Shown piece by piece: positions 1 through 8,302 of a DNA stretch of 62,677 bases. This DNA is from Alistipes sp. (GTDB lineage Bacteria; Bacteroidota; Bacteroidia; Bacteroidales; Rikenellaceae), in contig JAGCLL010000031.1 in NCBI GenBank assembly GCA_017647025.1, forward strand, positions 1-62,677. The letters run 5' to 3'. The notes under the pieces are model-generated. The model was not told the origin of the DNA. It searched no databases and saw nothing but the letters and a program-made list of their open reading frames with translations. Within the stretch, counting starts at the first letter, position 1. Every line of letters starts with the position of its first letter. The position numbers and the translations under genes are program-made.

Positions 1-1
1 A

Positions 2-1213
2 ATCGATTTTAACGACATAATCTACTTCGCCGCACCAAAAAAGAAGAAGGAACTCGCCTCGATGGACGAGGTGGACCCAGAGTTGAAGGCGACCTTCGAC
101 AAACTCGGTATTCCATTGGAGGAGCAGAAGGTGTTGGCAGGTGTGGCGGTAGATGCAGTGTTGGACTCGGTGTCGGTAAAGACAACATTTCAAAAGGAGT
201 TGGCGGAACGAGGTATTATCTTCTGCCCAATCTCGGAGGCGATATGCAACTATCCAGAGTTGGTGAAAAAGTATCTCGGCTCGGTAGTGCCGTATGCCGA
301 TAACTTCTATGCAGCGTTGAATACCGCAGTATTCTCTGACGGCTCATTCTGCTATATTCCAAAGGGGGTGCGATGCCCTGTTGAACTTTCGACCTACTTC
401 CGCATAAATGCACAGGGTACGGGACAGTTCGAGCGAACACTCATCGTTGCTGACGAGGGGGCGTATGTGAGTTACTTGGAGGGTTGCACCGCACCACAGC
501 GAGATGAAAATCAGTTGCACGCCGCAGTAGTGGAGATTGTTGTTGAAAAGGATGCCGAGGTTAAATACTCGACAGTGCAGAATTGGTATCCTGGCGACAA
601 GGAGGGTAAGGGCGGTATCTACAACTTCGTTACCAAGCGAGGTCTTTGCAAGGAGAATGCCCACCTCTTCTGGACACAAGTAGAAACTGGCTCGGCTATC
701 ACTTGGAAATATCCGAGTTGCGTGTTGATGGGCGATAACTCGGTGGGCGAGTTCTACTCGGTGGCTATGACCAACAACTTCCAGCAGGCAGATACGGGTA
801 CAAAGATGATTCACATCGGTCGCAACACTCGCAGTCGCATCGTGTCGAAGGGTATCTCGGCAGGAAGGTCGCAGAATGCCTATCGTGGACTTGTAAAGGT
901 TATGCCGAAGGCTGAAAATGCCCGCAATTATTCGCAGTGCGACTCGTTGCTGATTGGTGATAAGTGCGGAGCGCATACCTTCCCTACGGTGGATTGTCGC
1001 AACTCCTCTGCGCAACTCGAACACGAGGCTACAACCTCGAAGATTTCCGAAGAGCAACTCTTCTACTGCAATCAGCGAGGTCTCTCTACCGAGGACGCTG
1101 TTGGCTTGATTGTGGGTGGATATGCTCGTGAGGTGTTGGCGAAGTTGCCGATGGAGTTTGCGGTAGAAGCCCAAAAACTGTTGTCGATTAGCTTGGAGGG
1201 CTCAGTAGGTTAA
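2..1213 (+). CDS. sufB: SufB, Fe-S cluster scaffold subunit (5' end outside window)
   Basis: This is the scaffold component of the SUF iron-sulfur cluster assembly complex, which works with SufC and SufD in the cytoplasm. The reading frame is open from base 2, so the true start lies upstream; about 403 residues are visible of a family length near 470-480. Typical SufB segments are seen: [13 protein letters not shown] at the window edge, then [38 protein letters not shown] and the C-terminal [11 protein letters not shown], followed by an IVGGYA-like helix. sufC follows after 29 bases in the same direction, so sufBCDS form an operon whose promoter is not visible. Identity is firm; the N-terminus is missing only because of the window edge. 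Confidence 0.97.
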   Translation: MDFNDIIYFAAPKKKKELASMDEVDPELKATFDKLGIPLEEQKVLAGVAVDAVLDSVSVKTTFQKELAERGIIFCPISEAICNYPELVKKYLGSVVPYADNFYAALNTAVFSDGSFCYIPKGVRCPVELSTYFRINAQGTGQFERTLIVADEGAYVSYLEGCTAPQRDENQLHAAVVEIVVEKDAEVKYSTVQNWYPGDKEGKGGIYNFVTKRGLCKENAHLFWTQVETGSAITWKYPSCVLMGDNSVGEFYSVAMTNNFQQADTGTKMIHIGRNTRSRIVSKGISAGRSQNAYRGLVKVMPKAENARNYSQCDSLLIGDKCGAHTFPTVDCRNSSAQLEHEATTSKISEEQLFYCNQRGLSTEDAVGLIVGGYAREVLAKLPMEFAVEAQKLLSISLEGSVG

Positions 1214-1242
1214 ATTAGGAATTAAAAAAAAGAACAACATAT

Positions 1243-1995
1243 ATGCTTAAAATAAAAAATCTTCACGCATCAGTCGATGGTAAAGAGATTCTTCGAGGTA
1301 TCGACTTCGAGGTTAAGGCCGGCGAGGTACACGCCATAATGGGCCCAAATGGCTCTGGCAAGAGTACTCTTGCATCGGTGATTGCAGGACACAACAAGTT
1401 TGAGGTTGAGGCAGATGAACTCTCATTCGAGGGCGAAAATTTGCTCGATATGTCGATTGAGGAGCGTGCAAGAAAGGGCTTGTTCCTCGGCTTCCAATAT
1501 CCCGTAGAGATTCCGGGTGTTACGATGGCAAACTTTATGAAGATTGCCGTAAACGAGCAGCGCAAGTCGCGTGGCGAGGAGCCATTGACCGCAGCGGAGT
1601 TCTTGAAGATGATGCGAGAGAAGGCGAAGGTTGTGGAGTTGGATGCCAAGATGACCGCTCGTGCCGTAAATGAGGGCTTCTCGGGTGGCGAAAAGAAGAA
1701 GAACGAGATTTTCCAGATGGCGATGCTCGATCCGAAGTTGGCTATCCTCGACGAGACCGATTCGGGCTTGGATATTGACGCTTTGCGCATTGTGGCTACG
1801 GGTGTAACGAAGTTGCACACTCCGCAGAATGCTACCGTAGTGATTACCCACTACCAGCGCTTGTTGGACTATATCGTGCCGGACTTTGTGCATGTGTTGT
1901 ATAAGGGCAAGATTATCTATTCGGGCGACAAGTCGTTGGCTCTCAAACTCGAAAAGGAGGGCTACGATTGGCTTATTAACGACTATAAGGAGTAG
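1243..1995 (+). CDS. sufC: SufC, ABC-type ATPase of the SUF complex
   Basis: This 250-residue cytoplasmic ATPase powers the SufBCD scaffold. It carries a Walker A GPNGSGKS at about residues 34-41, an ABC signature FSGGEKKK near residue 146, and Walker B LAILDETDSGLD near residues 166-177. The signature followed by KKKNE and the DSGLDIDAL stretch are characteristic of SufC rather than of transport ATPases, and there are no membrane segments. The length is normal for the family. It lies between sufB (29-base gap) and sufD (3-base gap), which supports one transcript and the functional assignment. Confidence 0.98.
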   Translation: MLKIKNLHASVDGKEILRGIDFEVKAGEVHAIMGPNGSGKSTLASVIAGHNKFEVEADELSFEGENLLDMSIEERARKGLFLGFQYPVEIPGVTMANFMKIAVNEQRKSRGEEPLTAAEFLKMMREKAKVVELDAKMTARAVNEGFSGGEKKKNEIFQMAMLDPKLAILDETDSGLDIDALRIVATGVTKLHTPQNATVVITHYQRLLDYIVPDFVHVLYKGKIIYSGDKSLALKLEKEGYDWLINDYKE

Positions 1996-1998
1996 GCT

Positions 1999-2817
1999 AT
2001 GATGGTCGAAAAGTTGATAACGGAGGGCTTACTGCGAGAGGCGAAGGTAGGGCGCATTGACGATAAGTGCGACCTTTCGTTGCCACTTGTGGTGCGCAAC
2101 CCACGAAAGGGCGAGATTGAGGTTTCGACTTTGCATAAGGTGTCGCTTGTGGTGTGGCACGACGATGCAAAGGAGTCGACCTTGACCATTCGACTTGCTC
2201 CGCATACGCAGTTGACGCTCACGGAGGTCTATGCCTCGGAGAAATATACCTCGCTTGTCATTGAGCAGGCGGAGGGTAGCGAGTGCTCGGTAACTACCGT
2301 GATGTTGCGAGGAGCGCATATTGCCTACGAAACATTGCTCAATGCTCCGCACTCATCTTTTACTATGAATGCCGCAGTTGTGGCTACGGGCTTTGACCAC
2401 GCACAGTTGTCGCTGGTTACTCGCCACAATGTTGAGGATTGCAAGAGTAATTCGACGGTTAAGAGTGTCGCTTCGGGCAGGGCGGTAGCAGAGTTTAAGG
2501 GTTTGGTATATGTGGCACAAGATGCACAGCGCACCGATGCCAAGCAGTTAAACCGCAATATCGAACTCGGTGGTGGTCGTGTGGTGTCGGAGCCACAGTT
2601 GGAGATTTATGCTGACGATGTCAAGTGCTCGCACGGCTCGACTGTCGGACAACTCGATGAACAGGCTATCTACTATATGCGTCAGCGAGGTATCTCGAAG
2701 GAGAGTGCCGAGCGACTGATGTTGGAGGGCTTCGTGGGCGATGTGGTGGCGAAGTGCGATATTGAGCCACTTGCAGAGATGCTCTGCGAGGCGTTGCAAA
2801 AGAGATTGAATGAGTAA
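1999..2817 (+). CDS. sufD: SufD, scaffold partner of SufB/SufC (short form)
   Basis: This SufB-paralogous subunit forms the SufB-SufD scaffold heterodimer. The C-terminal half is recognisable: ARRTDAKQLNRNIELGG-like spacing is present as AQRTDAKQLNRNI, then EPQLEIYADDVKCSHGST, the QLDEQAIYYMRQRGIS stretch and a LMLEGFVGDV helix. At 272 residues it is far shorter than the roughly 420-450 residues of classical SufD; the N-terminal helical region is absent. It starts 3 bases after the sufC stop, so no hidden N-terminal exon-like portion exists upstream. The reading frame is intact and in its normal operon place, so I infer a functional short form rather than a pseudogene. ATG codons at 1999 and 2002 are both possible starts. 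Confidence 0.93.
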   Translation: MMVEKLITEGLLREAKVGRIDDKCDLSLPLVVRNPRKGEIEVSTLHKVSLVVWHDDAKESTLTIRLAPHTQLTLTEVYASEKYTSLVIEQAEGSECSVTTVMLRGAHIAYETLLNAPHSSFTMNAAVVATGFDHAQLSLVTRHNVEDCKSNSTVKSVASGRAVAEFKGLVYVAQDAQRTDAKQLNRNIELGGGRVVSEPQLEIYADDVKCSHGSTVGQLDEQAIYYMRQRGISKESAERLMLEGFVGDVVAKCDIEPLAEMLCEALQKRLNE

Positions 2818-2818
2818 T

Positions 2819-4036
2819 ATGTTCGAGATAGAGAAGATAAGGGCGCAATTCCCAATTTTGGAGCGTGAGGTGTATGGCAAGAGATTGATATACCTCGATA
2901 GTGCTGCTACTGCGCAGAAACCGCTGTGCGTAGTGAAGAAGATGGAGGAGTTGCTCTTGAACGATAACGCCAATATCCATCGTGGCGTGCATCTGCTTTC
3001 GGAGGAGATGACCGCAAAATACGAGGAGGCTCGTGAGGTTGTACGCTCGTTTATCGGCGCAGAGAGCCGTGAAGAGGTGGTATTTACATCGGGTGCTACG
3101 ATGTCGCTAAACTTGGTGGCTTCGAGTTACTGCGAGAAGTTCCTACACGAGGGCGACAATGTGGTTGTCAGCCATATCGAACATCATTCGAATATCGTTC
3201 CTTGGCAGTTGGCTACGGAGCGCAAGGGCGCAGAGTTGCGAGTAATACCTGTGGCGGATAATGGCGAATTGGAACTCGGCACACTCGATGCGCTTATTAA
3301 CGAGCGCACAAAGGTTGTGGCGGTAACGCAGGCTTCTAATACACTTGGTACACGCCCCGACCTCGCCAAAATTATCGCAAAGGCTCACTCGGTGGGTGCA
3401 GTTGTGGTGGTGGATGGTTGCCAAGGCGTAGTACACGGTGGGGTAGATGTAAAGGCTCTTGATTGCGATTTCTACGCATTTTCGGGACATAAGTTGTATG
3501 GCCCTACGGGTATAGGCGTGCTGTATGGCAAGCGTGAGTTGCTCGACAAGATGCCTCCATATATGGGTGGTGGCGATATGGTCGATAAGGTAACCTTTGC
3601 AAAGACAACATACGCATCTCTGCCACTCAAATTCGAGGCGGGAACATCGAACTTTATTGGTGCTGTCGGCTTGGCGGAGGCGATAAAGTTTTTGCAACAA
3701 CTCTCGGCAGAGGAGGTCGAGAAGCACGAAAAGGAGTTACTCGACTATGCTACTGCCGAGTTGCAAAAGATTGAGGGTGTGCGTATCTACGGTACTACGG
3801 CGGATAAGTCGCCTATTATCTCGTTCAATGTTGAGGGTTGCGACCACTACGATATTGGAATGATACTCGACAAGCAAGGCGTTGCAGTTCGTACCGGACA
3901 CCACTGCGCCGAGCCTGTGATGGCTCGTTATGGCACAAATGGCGTAGTACGAGCCTCAATTGCACTCTACACAAATAAGGAAGATATCGAAATGTTTATT
4001 AAAGCGGTTAAGCGAGCAGTTTCGATGTTGAAATAA
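2819..4036 (+). CDS. sufS: SufS, group II cysteine desulfurase
   Basis: This PLP-dependent enzyme takes sulfur from cysteine and passes it to the SUF scaffold. Visible motifs are SHIEHHSNIVPWQ (PLP and substrate contacts), SGHKLYGPTG with the Schiff-base lysine near residue 225, and RTGHHCAEPVM with the catalytic cysteine near residue 363. Length (405 residues) matches group II desulfurases. Two ATG codons compete: 2810, which overlaps the end of sufD, and 2819, which gives MFEIEKIRAQFPIL. I chose 2819 because family members usually begin a few residues before the IRxxFPIL motif. No SufE or SufU partner lies next to it in this window. Confidence 0.96.
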   Translation: MFEIEKIRAQFPILEREVYGKRLIYLDSAATAQKPLCVVKKMEELLLNDNANIHRGVHLLSEEMTAKYEEAREVVRSFIGAESREEVVFTSGATMSLNLVASSYCEKFLHEGDNVVVSHIEHHSNIVPWQLATERKGAELRVIPVADNGELELGTLDALINERTKVVAVTQASNTLGTRPDLAKIIAKAHSVGAVVVVDGCQGVVHGGVDVKALDCDFYAFSGHKLYGPTGIGVLYGKRELLDKMPPYMGGGDMVDKVTFAKTTYASLPLKFEAGTSNFIGAVGLAEAIKFLQQLSAEEVEKHEKELLDYATAELQKIEGVRIYGTTADKSPIISFNVEGCDHYDIGMILDKQGVAVRTGHHCAEPVMARYGTNGVVRASIALYTNKEDIEMFIKAVKRAVSMLK

Positions 4037-4039
4037 TAA

Positions 4040-4069
4040 TTTTGCATTTTGCATTCTGCATTTTGAATT
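4040..4069. repeat. Short word repeat (GCATTTT/GCATTCT units)
   Basis: The gap between sufS and tmk consists almost entirely of tandem near-copies of a 7-base word: TTTTGCATTTTGCATTCTGC, then ATTTTGAATT. The same word flanks the second dispersed element at 12713-12736 and 12819-12833. The repeat runs right up to the tmk start codon. Confidence 0.7.
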
Positions 4070-4753
4070 ATGTTTATTGTACTTGAAGGACTTGATGGCG
4101 CAGGAAAATCAACCCAAATCAAAAAACTGCGTGAGATGTTTGCCGAGCGAGGTATTGAGAGTGAGTATGTTCACTTTCCTCGTTTCGATGCTCCGATTTA
4201 TGGCGATTTGATTGCTCGCTTTCTGCGTGGCGAACTCGGCTCGGTGGAGCAGGTCGATCCATATATCGTGGCTCTGCTCTATGCTGGCGATAGAGCCGAT
4301 ATGGCACCACAAATTCGCAAATGGCAGGAGGAGGGCAAGGTGGTAATCGTAGACCGCTATGTCTACTCGAATATCGGCTACCAGTGTGCAAAAATTGCCG
4401 ACAAAGAGGCTCGTTTGCGTTTGAACGATTGGATATTGAATTTGGAGTACGAGGTGAATAAAATTCCTCGCCCCGATGTGTCGTTGTTCTTGGATGTACC
4501 ATTTGCCTTTACCGAAAAGCGCCTCACTGAGCAGCGTGAGGGCGACGATCGCTCATACCTCAATGGTGCAGCCGACATCCACGAGCAGTCACTCTCGTTG
4601 CAGCAGCGAGTGCGTGAGGTCTATATCGAGTCTGCGGAGCGAGATAGCGAACTTGTAGTAGTGGATTGTAGTAACGATGAGGGCGCAATGGCTTCGCCCG
4701 ATGAGATTTTCTCTCGCATAGAGATGCAGATTGCCCAACTCTTGAATAGATAA
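4070..4753 (+). CDS. tmk: Thymidylate kinase
   Basis: Thymidylate kinase phosphorylates dTMP to dTDP in the cytoplasm with ATP. The N-terminal P-loop GLDGAGKS sits at residues 8-15, and the DRYVYSNIGYQ motif (DRY/H) and a PDVSLFLDVP strand follow in the expected order; a LID-like EREGDD-type segment appears as REGDDRSY. The length of 227 residues is slightly above the usual 205-215. The start directly abuts a short-word repeat that fills the gap to sufS. The next gene begins 7 bases downstream, so transcription probably continues. Confidence 0.96.
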   Translation: MFIVLEGLDGAGKSTQIKKLREMFAERGIESEYVHFPRFDAPIYGDLIARFLRGELGSVEQVDPYIVALLYAGDRADMAPQIRKWQEEGKVVIVDRYVYSNIGYQCAKIADKEARLRLNDWILNLEYEVNKIPRPDVSLFLDVPFAFTEKRLTEQREGDDRSYLNGAADIHEQSLSLQQRVREVYIESAERDSELVVVDCSNDEGAMASPDEIFSRIEMQIAQLLNR

Positions 4754-4760
4754 GTATAAG

Positions 4761-5858
4761 ATGGCTCACAACCTGAGAAATAGGCGCTGGTATCGCTACC
4801 TATCGCACTTTTGTAGAGTGTCGTTTGCTTTGGCATTTCTGGTGTCGGGCTTCTTCAAGGCAATAGACCCTTGGGGAACTATCTTGGTGGTCAAGAACTA
4901 TCTTGTCGCATACGACATAACGCTTCCAGAGTGGGTTGTAACAATTTTTTCGATATGGCTTTGCGGTGCGGAGTTGATGATGGGTTGTATGCTCCTCTTT
5001 AAGGTGCGTATCCGTATGGTGTCGGTATTTTCGGTGCTATCGATGACATTCTTCACTATTCTCACCTTCCTGAGTGCCACATTTATCCCTGTTGAGGATT
5101 GCGGTTGCTTCGGCGAGATGTGGAAACTTACCCCTTGGCAATCATTTGCAAAGAACTTGGTGCTGTTGCCTATGGCGTTGTGTTTCTGGTATCGCTACCG
5201 ACCTGACAGAATCTTTGCATTCTCCAAGTTGGAGTTCTTCCTTATGTGCTTCTTCTTTACGGCGGCTATGAGTGTCGGAACATATTGCTATTATCACCTG
5301 CCTATAATGGATTTGTTGCCATATAAGGTTGGTACAAATATCGCCGAGGAGATGGAGTCGGCTCGCACGAAGCAGAGCAGCGAGGAGGTGGTGCTTGTCT
5401 ATCGTAATACCCGCACAGGTCGTGTACGAGAGTTCTCGATTAATGACAAGGCGTGGCATAATGATAAGCGCTGGGAGTGGGTTGAGACTCGTGTGGAGAG
5501 CGATGAAGATGGCGTGGAACCAATGATTTTGGAGTTTTATATTAGCAATCAGGAGGGCGAAAAGACTGCGGAACTTCTCGCTATGGAGGAGAAACTCTAT
5601 ATGCTCTGTGTTATGGATTTCGAGCGAGTAACCGATAAAATAAAGGAGCGCTTTGCGGCTGTGGAGCGCTATGCCGAGCAAAATGGTGGTAGAGTAATCT
5701 ATCTCACCCCAGAGCATCTTCCTGCCAATGCACCAGTTCCGCTCTATAATATAGATGCCAAGACTATGAAGACAATGCTGCGTGCAGACTATGGCTTGGT
5801 GGAGTTGGAGCGAGGTGTTATCACCGGAAAGTATAACTACCGAGATATACCTTATTAA
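4761..5858 (+). CDS. DoxX/MauE-type membrane protein (BT_3928-like)
   Basis: This 365-residue inner-membrane protein has an N-terminal domain of about four membrane helices (residues about 15-180) resembling the DoxX/MauE redox-associated fold, with the Cys-Gly-Cys motif DCGCFGEMWKLTPW after the third helix. The N-terminal signature LVSGFFKAIDPWG is typical of the Bacteroidetes branch often called BT_3928 family. The C-terminal half (about 190-365) is soluble and mostly acidic, probably periplasmic. It follows tmk by 7 bases. Related MauE-type proteins act in disulfide chemistry; a redox role here is inference and the substrate is unknown. Confidence 0.8.
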   Translation: MAHNLRNRRWYRYLSHFCRVSFALAFLVSGFFKAIDPWGTILVVKNYLVAYDITLPEWVVTIFSIWLCGAELMMGCMLLFKVRIRMVSVFSVLSMTFFTILTFLSATFIPVEDCGCFGEMWKLTPWQSFAKNLVLLPMALCFWYRYRPDRIFAFSKLEFFLMCFFFTAAMSVGTYCYYHLPIMDLLPYKVGTNIAEEMESARTKQSSEEVVLVYRNTRTGRVREFSINDKAWHNDKRWEWVETRVESDEDGVEPMILEFYISNQEGEKTAELLAMEEKLYMLCVMDFERVTDKIKERFAAVERYAEQNGGRVIYLTPEHLPANAPVPLYNIDAKTMKTMLRADYGLVELERGVITGKYNYRDIPY

Positions 5859-5886
5859 TATATAGAGAACGAATATAATATATAGT

Positions 5887-6660
5887 ATGAATATAAAGGA
5901 GAGATTGCAACGAGTGTTGCAGATGGTAGAGGAGTCCGAACTCTTGGGCTCTATGTCGGAACTCGACCGAGATGTAATACTTGCCGAGTTGAGAGAGGTG
6001 TATAGCGAATTGAAATTTGGAGTTGAGAGTGGAGTGGTGAGAGTTGAGAATGAGCCACTGCCAACTCCACCTGTTGCGGAGGTTGCCGAAACTGACGACG
6101 AGTCTGATGAGGATAGCGAGGTCGAGGTAGAACTCATTTTTGAAGACGAGGAGGAGATAGAAGATAGGAGTGAGGAAGTAGAAGATAGAAGCGAGGAGGT
6201 AGAAAATAAGGGTGAGGAGGAAGTAGAAGATAAGCGAGAGGAAATTGAGAAAGATATTCCAACTTTCGACGCTCAACCTTCAACTTTCGACGCTCAAACT
6301 TCAACCCCCAAGCGCAGTGTCTTGCTTTCGCTCTACGAGGAGGAGTCAAAGCCTGTTATTGGAGAACTCTTCTCCGAGAAGCCTTCCGTAGCGGACACTA
6401 TCGCTTGTCCCAAGGGATTAGCCGAGATTACTCCCGTTGTTTCGTTGCGTGAGTCGATAGGTGTGGCGGATAAGTTTATGCTTATCAGAGAGTTATTCGA
6501 TGGAGATAGCGACAAATATGAGAGTGCAATCGCCTCGCTTGATAGCCAGCGCTCGTTCGATGACTGCGTTATATATATTACGGAGAACTACTCGTGGAGT
6601 GCGCAGTCGCAGGCTACCAAGACCATTATGTCGCTCTTGCAACGCAAATTTAACGAATAG
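5887..6660 (+). CDS. Acidic repeat-containing protein of unknown function
   Basis: This 257-residue cytoplasmic-looking protein has two conserved-looking ends joined by a repetitive linker. Residues 1-45 are helical (RVLQMVEESELLGSMSELD). Residues 50-125 are very acidic, with a seven-residue repeat of the VEDRSEE type. Residues 125-140 hold two copies of a 7-residue unit (FDAQPST, FDAQTST) encoded by 21-base tandem repeats at 6260-6301. The C-terminal 75 residues (FMLIRELFDGDSDKY ... SFDDCVIYITENYSW) resemble a short helical domain commonly found in Bacteroidetes proteins at this locus. Its neighbours are the BT_3928-like gene and rsmI. No enzymatic motif is visible, and function is unknown. 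Confidence 0.72.
   Translation: MNIKERLQRVLQMVEESELLGSMSELDRDVILAELREVYSELKFGVESGVVRVENEPLPTPPVAEVAETDDESDEDSEVEVELIFEDEEEIEDRSEEVEDRSEEVENKGEEEVEDKREEIEKDIPTFDAQPSTFDAQTSTPKRSVLLSLYEEESKPVIGELFSEKPSVADTIACPKGLAEITPVVSLRESIGVADKFMLIRELFDGDSDKYESAIASLDSQRSFDDCVIYITENYSWSAQSQATKTIMSLLQRKFNE
6260..6307 (+). repeat. 21-base in-frame tandem repeat inside the 5887-6660 gene
   Basis: Two copies of a 21-base unit beginning CAACTTTCGACGCTCAA occupy 6260-6280 and 6281-6301, followed by a partial third copy. Because 21 is a multiple of three, the reading frame is kept and each unit adds seven residues. A GAGAGTTGAGA-type word at 6021-6050 in the same gene matches intergenic words elsewhere in the window. 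Confidence 0.75.
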
Positions 6661-6666
6661 CAGACT

Positions 6667-7377
6667 ATGGCAAAACTCTATATTGTACCTACACCAATCG
6701 GAAATTTGGAGGATATAACCCTTCGTGCTGTGCGCATTTTGAAGGAGGTTGATTTTATCCTTGCCGAGGATACTCGCACAAGTTCGGTGCTGATGAAACA
6801 CCTCGGTATCGAGAAACCTCTGCGCTCGCATCACAAGTTCAACGAGCACGCTACTGTTCAAGTAGTAGCCGATGCTATTGATGCAGGACGAGATGTAGCG
6901 CTGGTGTCGGATGCAGGAACTCCCGGCATCTCCGATCCCGGTTTTCTGCTGGTGCGTACTTGTGTTGAGCGAGGAATTGATGTCGAAACCCTGCCGGGTG
7001 CTACTGCATTTGTACCAGCATTGGTGCAGAGCGGATTACCTTGCGATAGATTCTGCTTTGAGGGTTTTTTGCCACAGAAAAAGGGGCGCAAAAAGCGTAT
7101 TGAGGCGCTTGTGAACGAGGAGCGTACGATGATATTCTACGAGTCGCCATTCCGTGTGGTAAAGTGCTTGGAGCAGTTGGCAGAGGTGCTTGGCTCGGAG
7201 CGAGAGGTATCGGTATCTCGTGAGATTACAAAGAAGTTCGAAGAGACCGTGCGAGGAACACTCTCGGAGGTGGCAGAGCACTTCCGTCAGCACGCACCAA
7301 AGGGCGAGTTCGTGATTGTGGTGGCAGGTCGCTCGACCAAAAAATCAAATGTTGAAGAGGATGAGAGTGAAGATTAG
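6667..7377 (+). CDS. rsmI: RsmI, 16S rRNA 2'-O-ribose C1402 methyltransferase
   Basis: RsmI methylates the ribose of C1402 in the 16S rRNA decoding centre using S-adenosylmethionine. The protein begins with the family signature LYIVPTPIGNLEDIT, followed by LAEDTRTS, VSDAGTPGISDPGF and LPGATAFVPALVQSGL, all in the order expected for the tetrapyrrole-methylase fold. The length of 236 residues is near normal; the C-terminal extension KKSNVEEDESED is acidic and low complexity. The start lies 6 bases after the previous stop. Its end overlaps the start of the downstream acyltransferase gene. Confidence 0.97.
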   Translation: MAKLYIVPTPIGNLEDITLRAVRILKEVDFILAEDTRTSSVLMKHLGIEKPLRSHHKFNEHATVQVVADAIDAGRDVALVSDAGTPGISDPGFLLVRTCVERGIDVETLPGATAFVPALVQSGLPCDRFCFEGFLPQKKGRKKRIEALVNEERTMIFYESPFRVVKCLEQLAEVLGSEREVSVSREITKKFEETVRGTLSEVAEHFRQHAPKGEFVIVVAGRSTKKSNVEEDESED

Positions 7378-8302
7378 AGAGATATATGAGAATGTGGTTG
7401 TAACGCTGCTGTGGACGATGTGTTGGCTCTTGTCGATACTCCCGCACTGCATCCGTTATGGCGTGCTCTCGCCATTTGTAGCCTTTGTGTTGCGTAGAGT
7501 GGTACACTATCGCTATAATGTTATTGTGCGCCAGTTGCGTGAATCGTTCCCCGACAAGAGCGAAGCAGAGATTGAGAAAATATGCCATCGTTACTATGAC
7601 CACTTGGCCGAGATGATTATTGGAACACTCTCGTTGGCAGCAATGAACGACCGTCGCCGCCGCAAAGCCACCGAGTTTAATCTTACGGAAGATTTCCATC
7701 AGGTTATAGAGGGCCGAAATGCGGTGGTGCTAACCTCTCACTATGGATTTTGGGAGATTGCTCTAAACCTCTACCTCGTGGCCCCAAAACACCATCTCGT
7801 AGTGGCATACCGCCCTTTGAAGAGCACGATTATGGATAAACTCTACAAGCGTTTGCGCAATAATCGTGAGGTGGATGTTGTGCCAAGTAGCCAACTTATA
7901 CGCCACTATATTGCTAATCGCAACGGCATTAATGGCAAGAACATTGTTGTAGGTCTTATATCAGACCAGAATTGCCCTCCGACAAAGGGGTGCTGCTGGC
8001 ATAGTTTTCTAAATCACGACTCACTATTCTTCGATGGTGGCGAGTTGTTGGCTATGAAGTTCGATTTGCCAGTCTTCTATTTGGAGTTGGAACGCATTGG
8101 AGCAGGTCGCTATTGTCACAACTATACCCAGATATATGACGGTAAGGAGGAGGTTGCTCCTCACGAGATAACAGAGCGTTATGTGCGCTGCTTGGAGCGT
8201 ACTATCCAGGCAAAGCCAGAGCATTGGATGTGGTCGCACAAGCGTTGGAAGAACCGCCCGAAGGAGGGTGCAAACTTCTATAATAATTACAAGGAGCAGT
8301 AG
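7361..8302 (+). CDS. LpxL/HtrB-type lipid A acyltransferase
   Basis: This inner-membrane acyltransferase (about 313 residues) belongs to the lysophospholipid/lipid A biosynthesis acyltransferase family. An N-terminal hydrophobic segment (TLLWTMCWLLSILP) is followed by the motif LTSHYGFWEIAL, which supplies the HX4E catalytic pair (H-YGFW-E), then VVAYRPLKSTIMDKL and the family motif VGLISDQNCPP. The frame is open from 7316, but that start would overlap rsmI by 62 bases; ATG codons at 7349 and 7361 are better, and 7361 is preferred because it begins just before the membrane segment. It stops one base before the next gene. A role in late acylation of lipid A is inferred from the family. Confidence 0.88.
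   Translation: MRVKIREIYENVVVTLLWTMCWLLSILPHCIRYGVLSPFVAFVLRRVVHYRYNVIVRQLRESFPDKSEAEIEKICHRYYDHLAEMIIGTLSLAAMNDRRRRKATEFNLTEDFHQVIEGRNAVVLTSHYGFWEIALNLYLVAPKHHLVVAYRPLKSTIMDKLYKRLRNNREVDVVPSSQLIRHYIANRNGINGKNIVVGLISDQNCPPTKGCCWHSFLNHDSLFFDGGELLAMKFDLPVFYLELERIGAGRYCHNYTQIYDGKEEVAPHEITERYVRCLERTIQAKPEHWMWSHKRWKNRPKEGANFYNNYKEQ

Noticed and set aside
344..1174. Minus-strand open frame of 276 codons inside sufB
   Set aside because: It is fully antisense to a strongly conserved gene, has no recognisable motif, and is typical of shadow frames.
6260..6301. CRISPR-like repeats
   Set aside because: Two 21-base units without spacers lie in frame inside a protein-coding gene.
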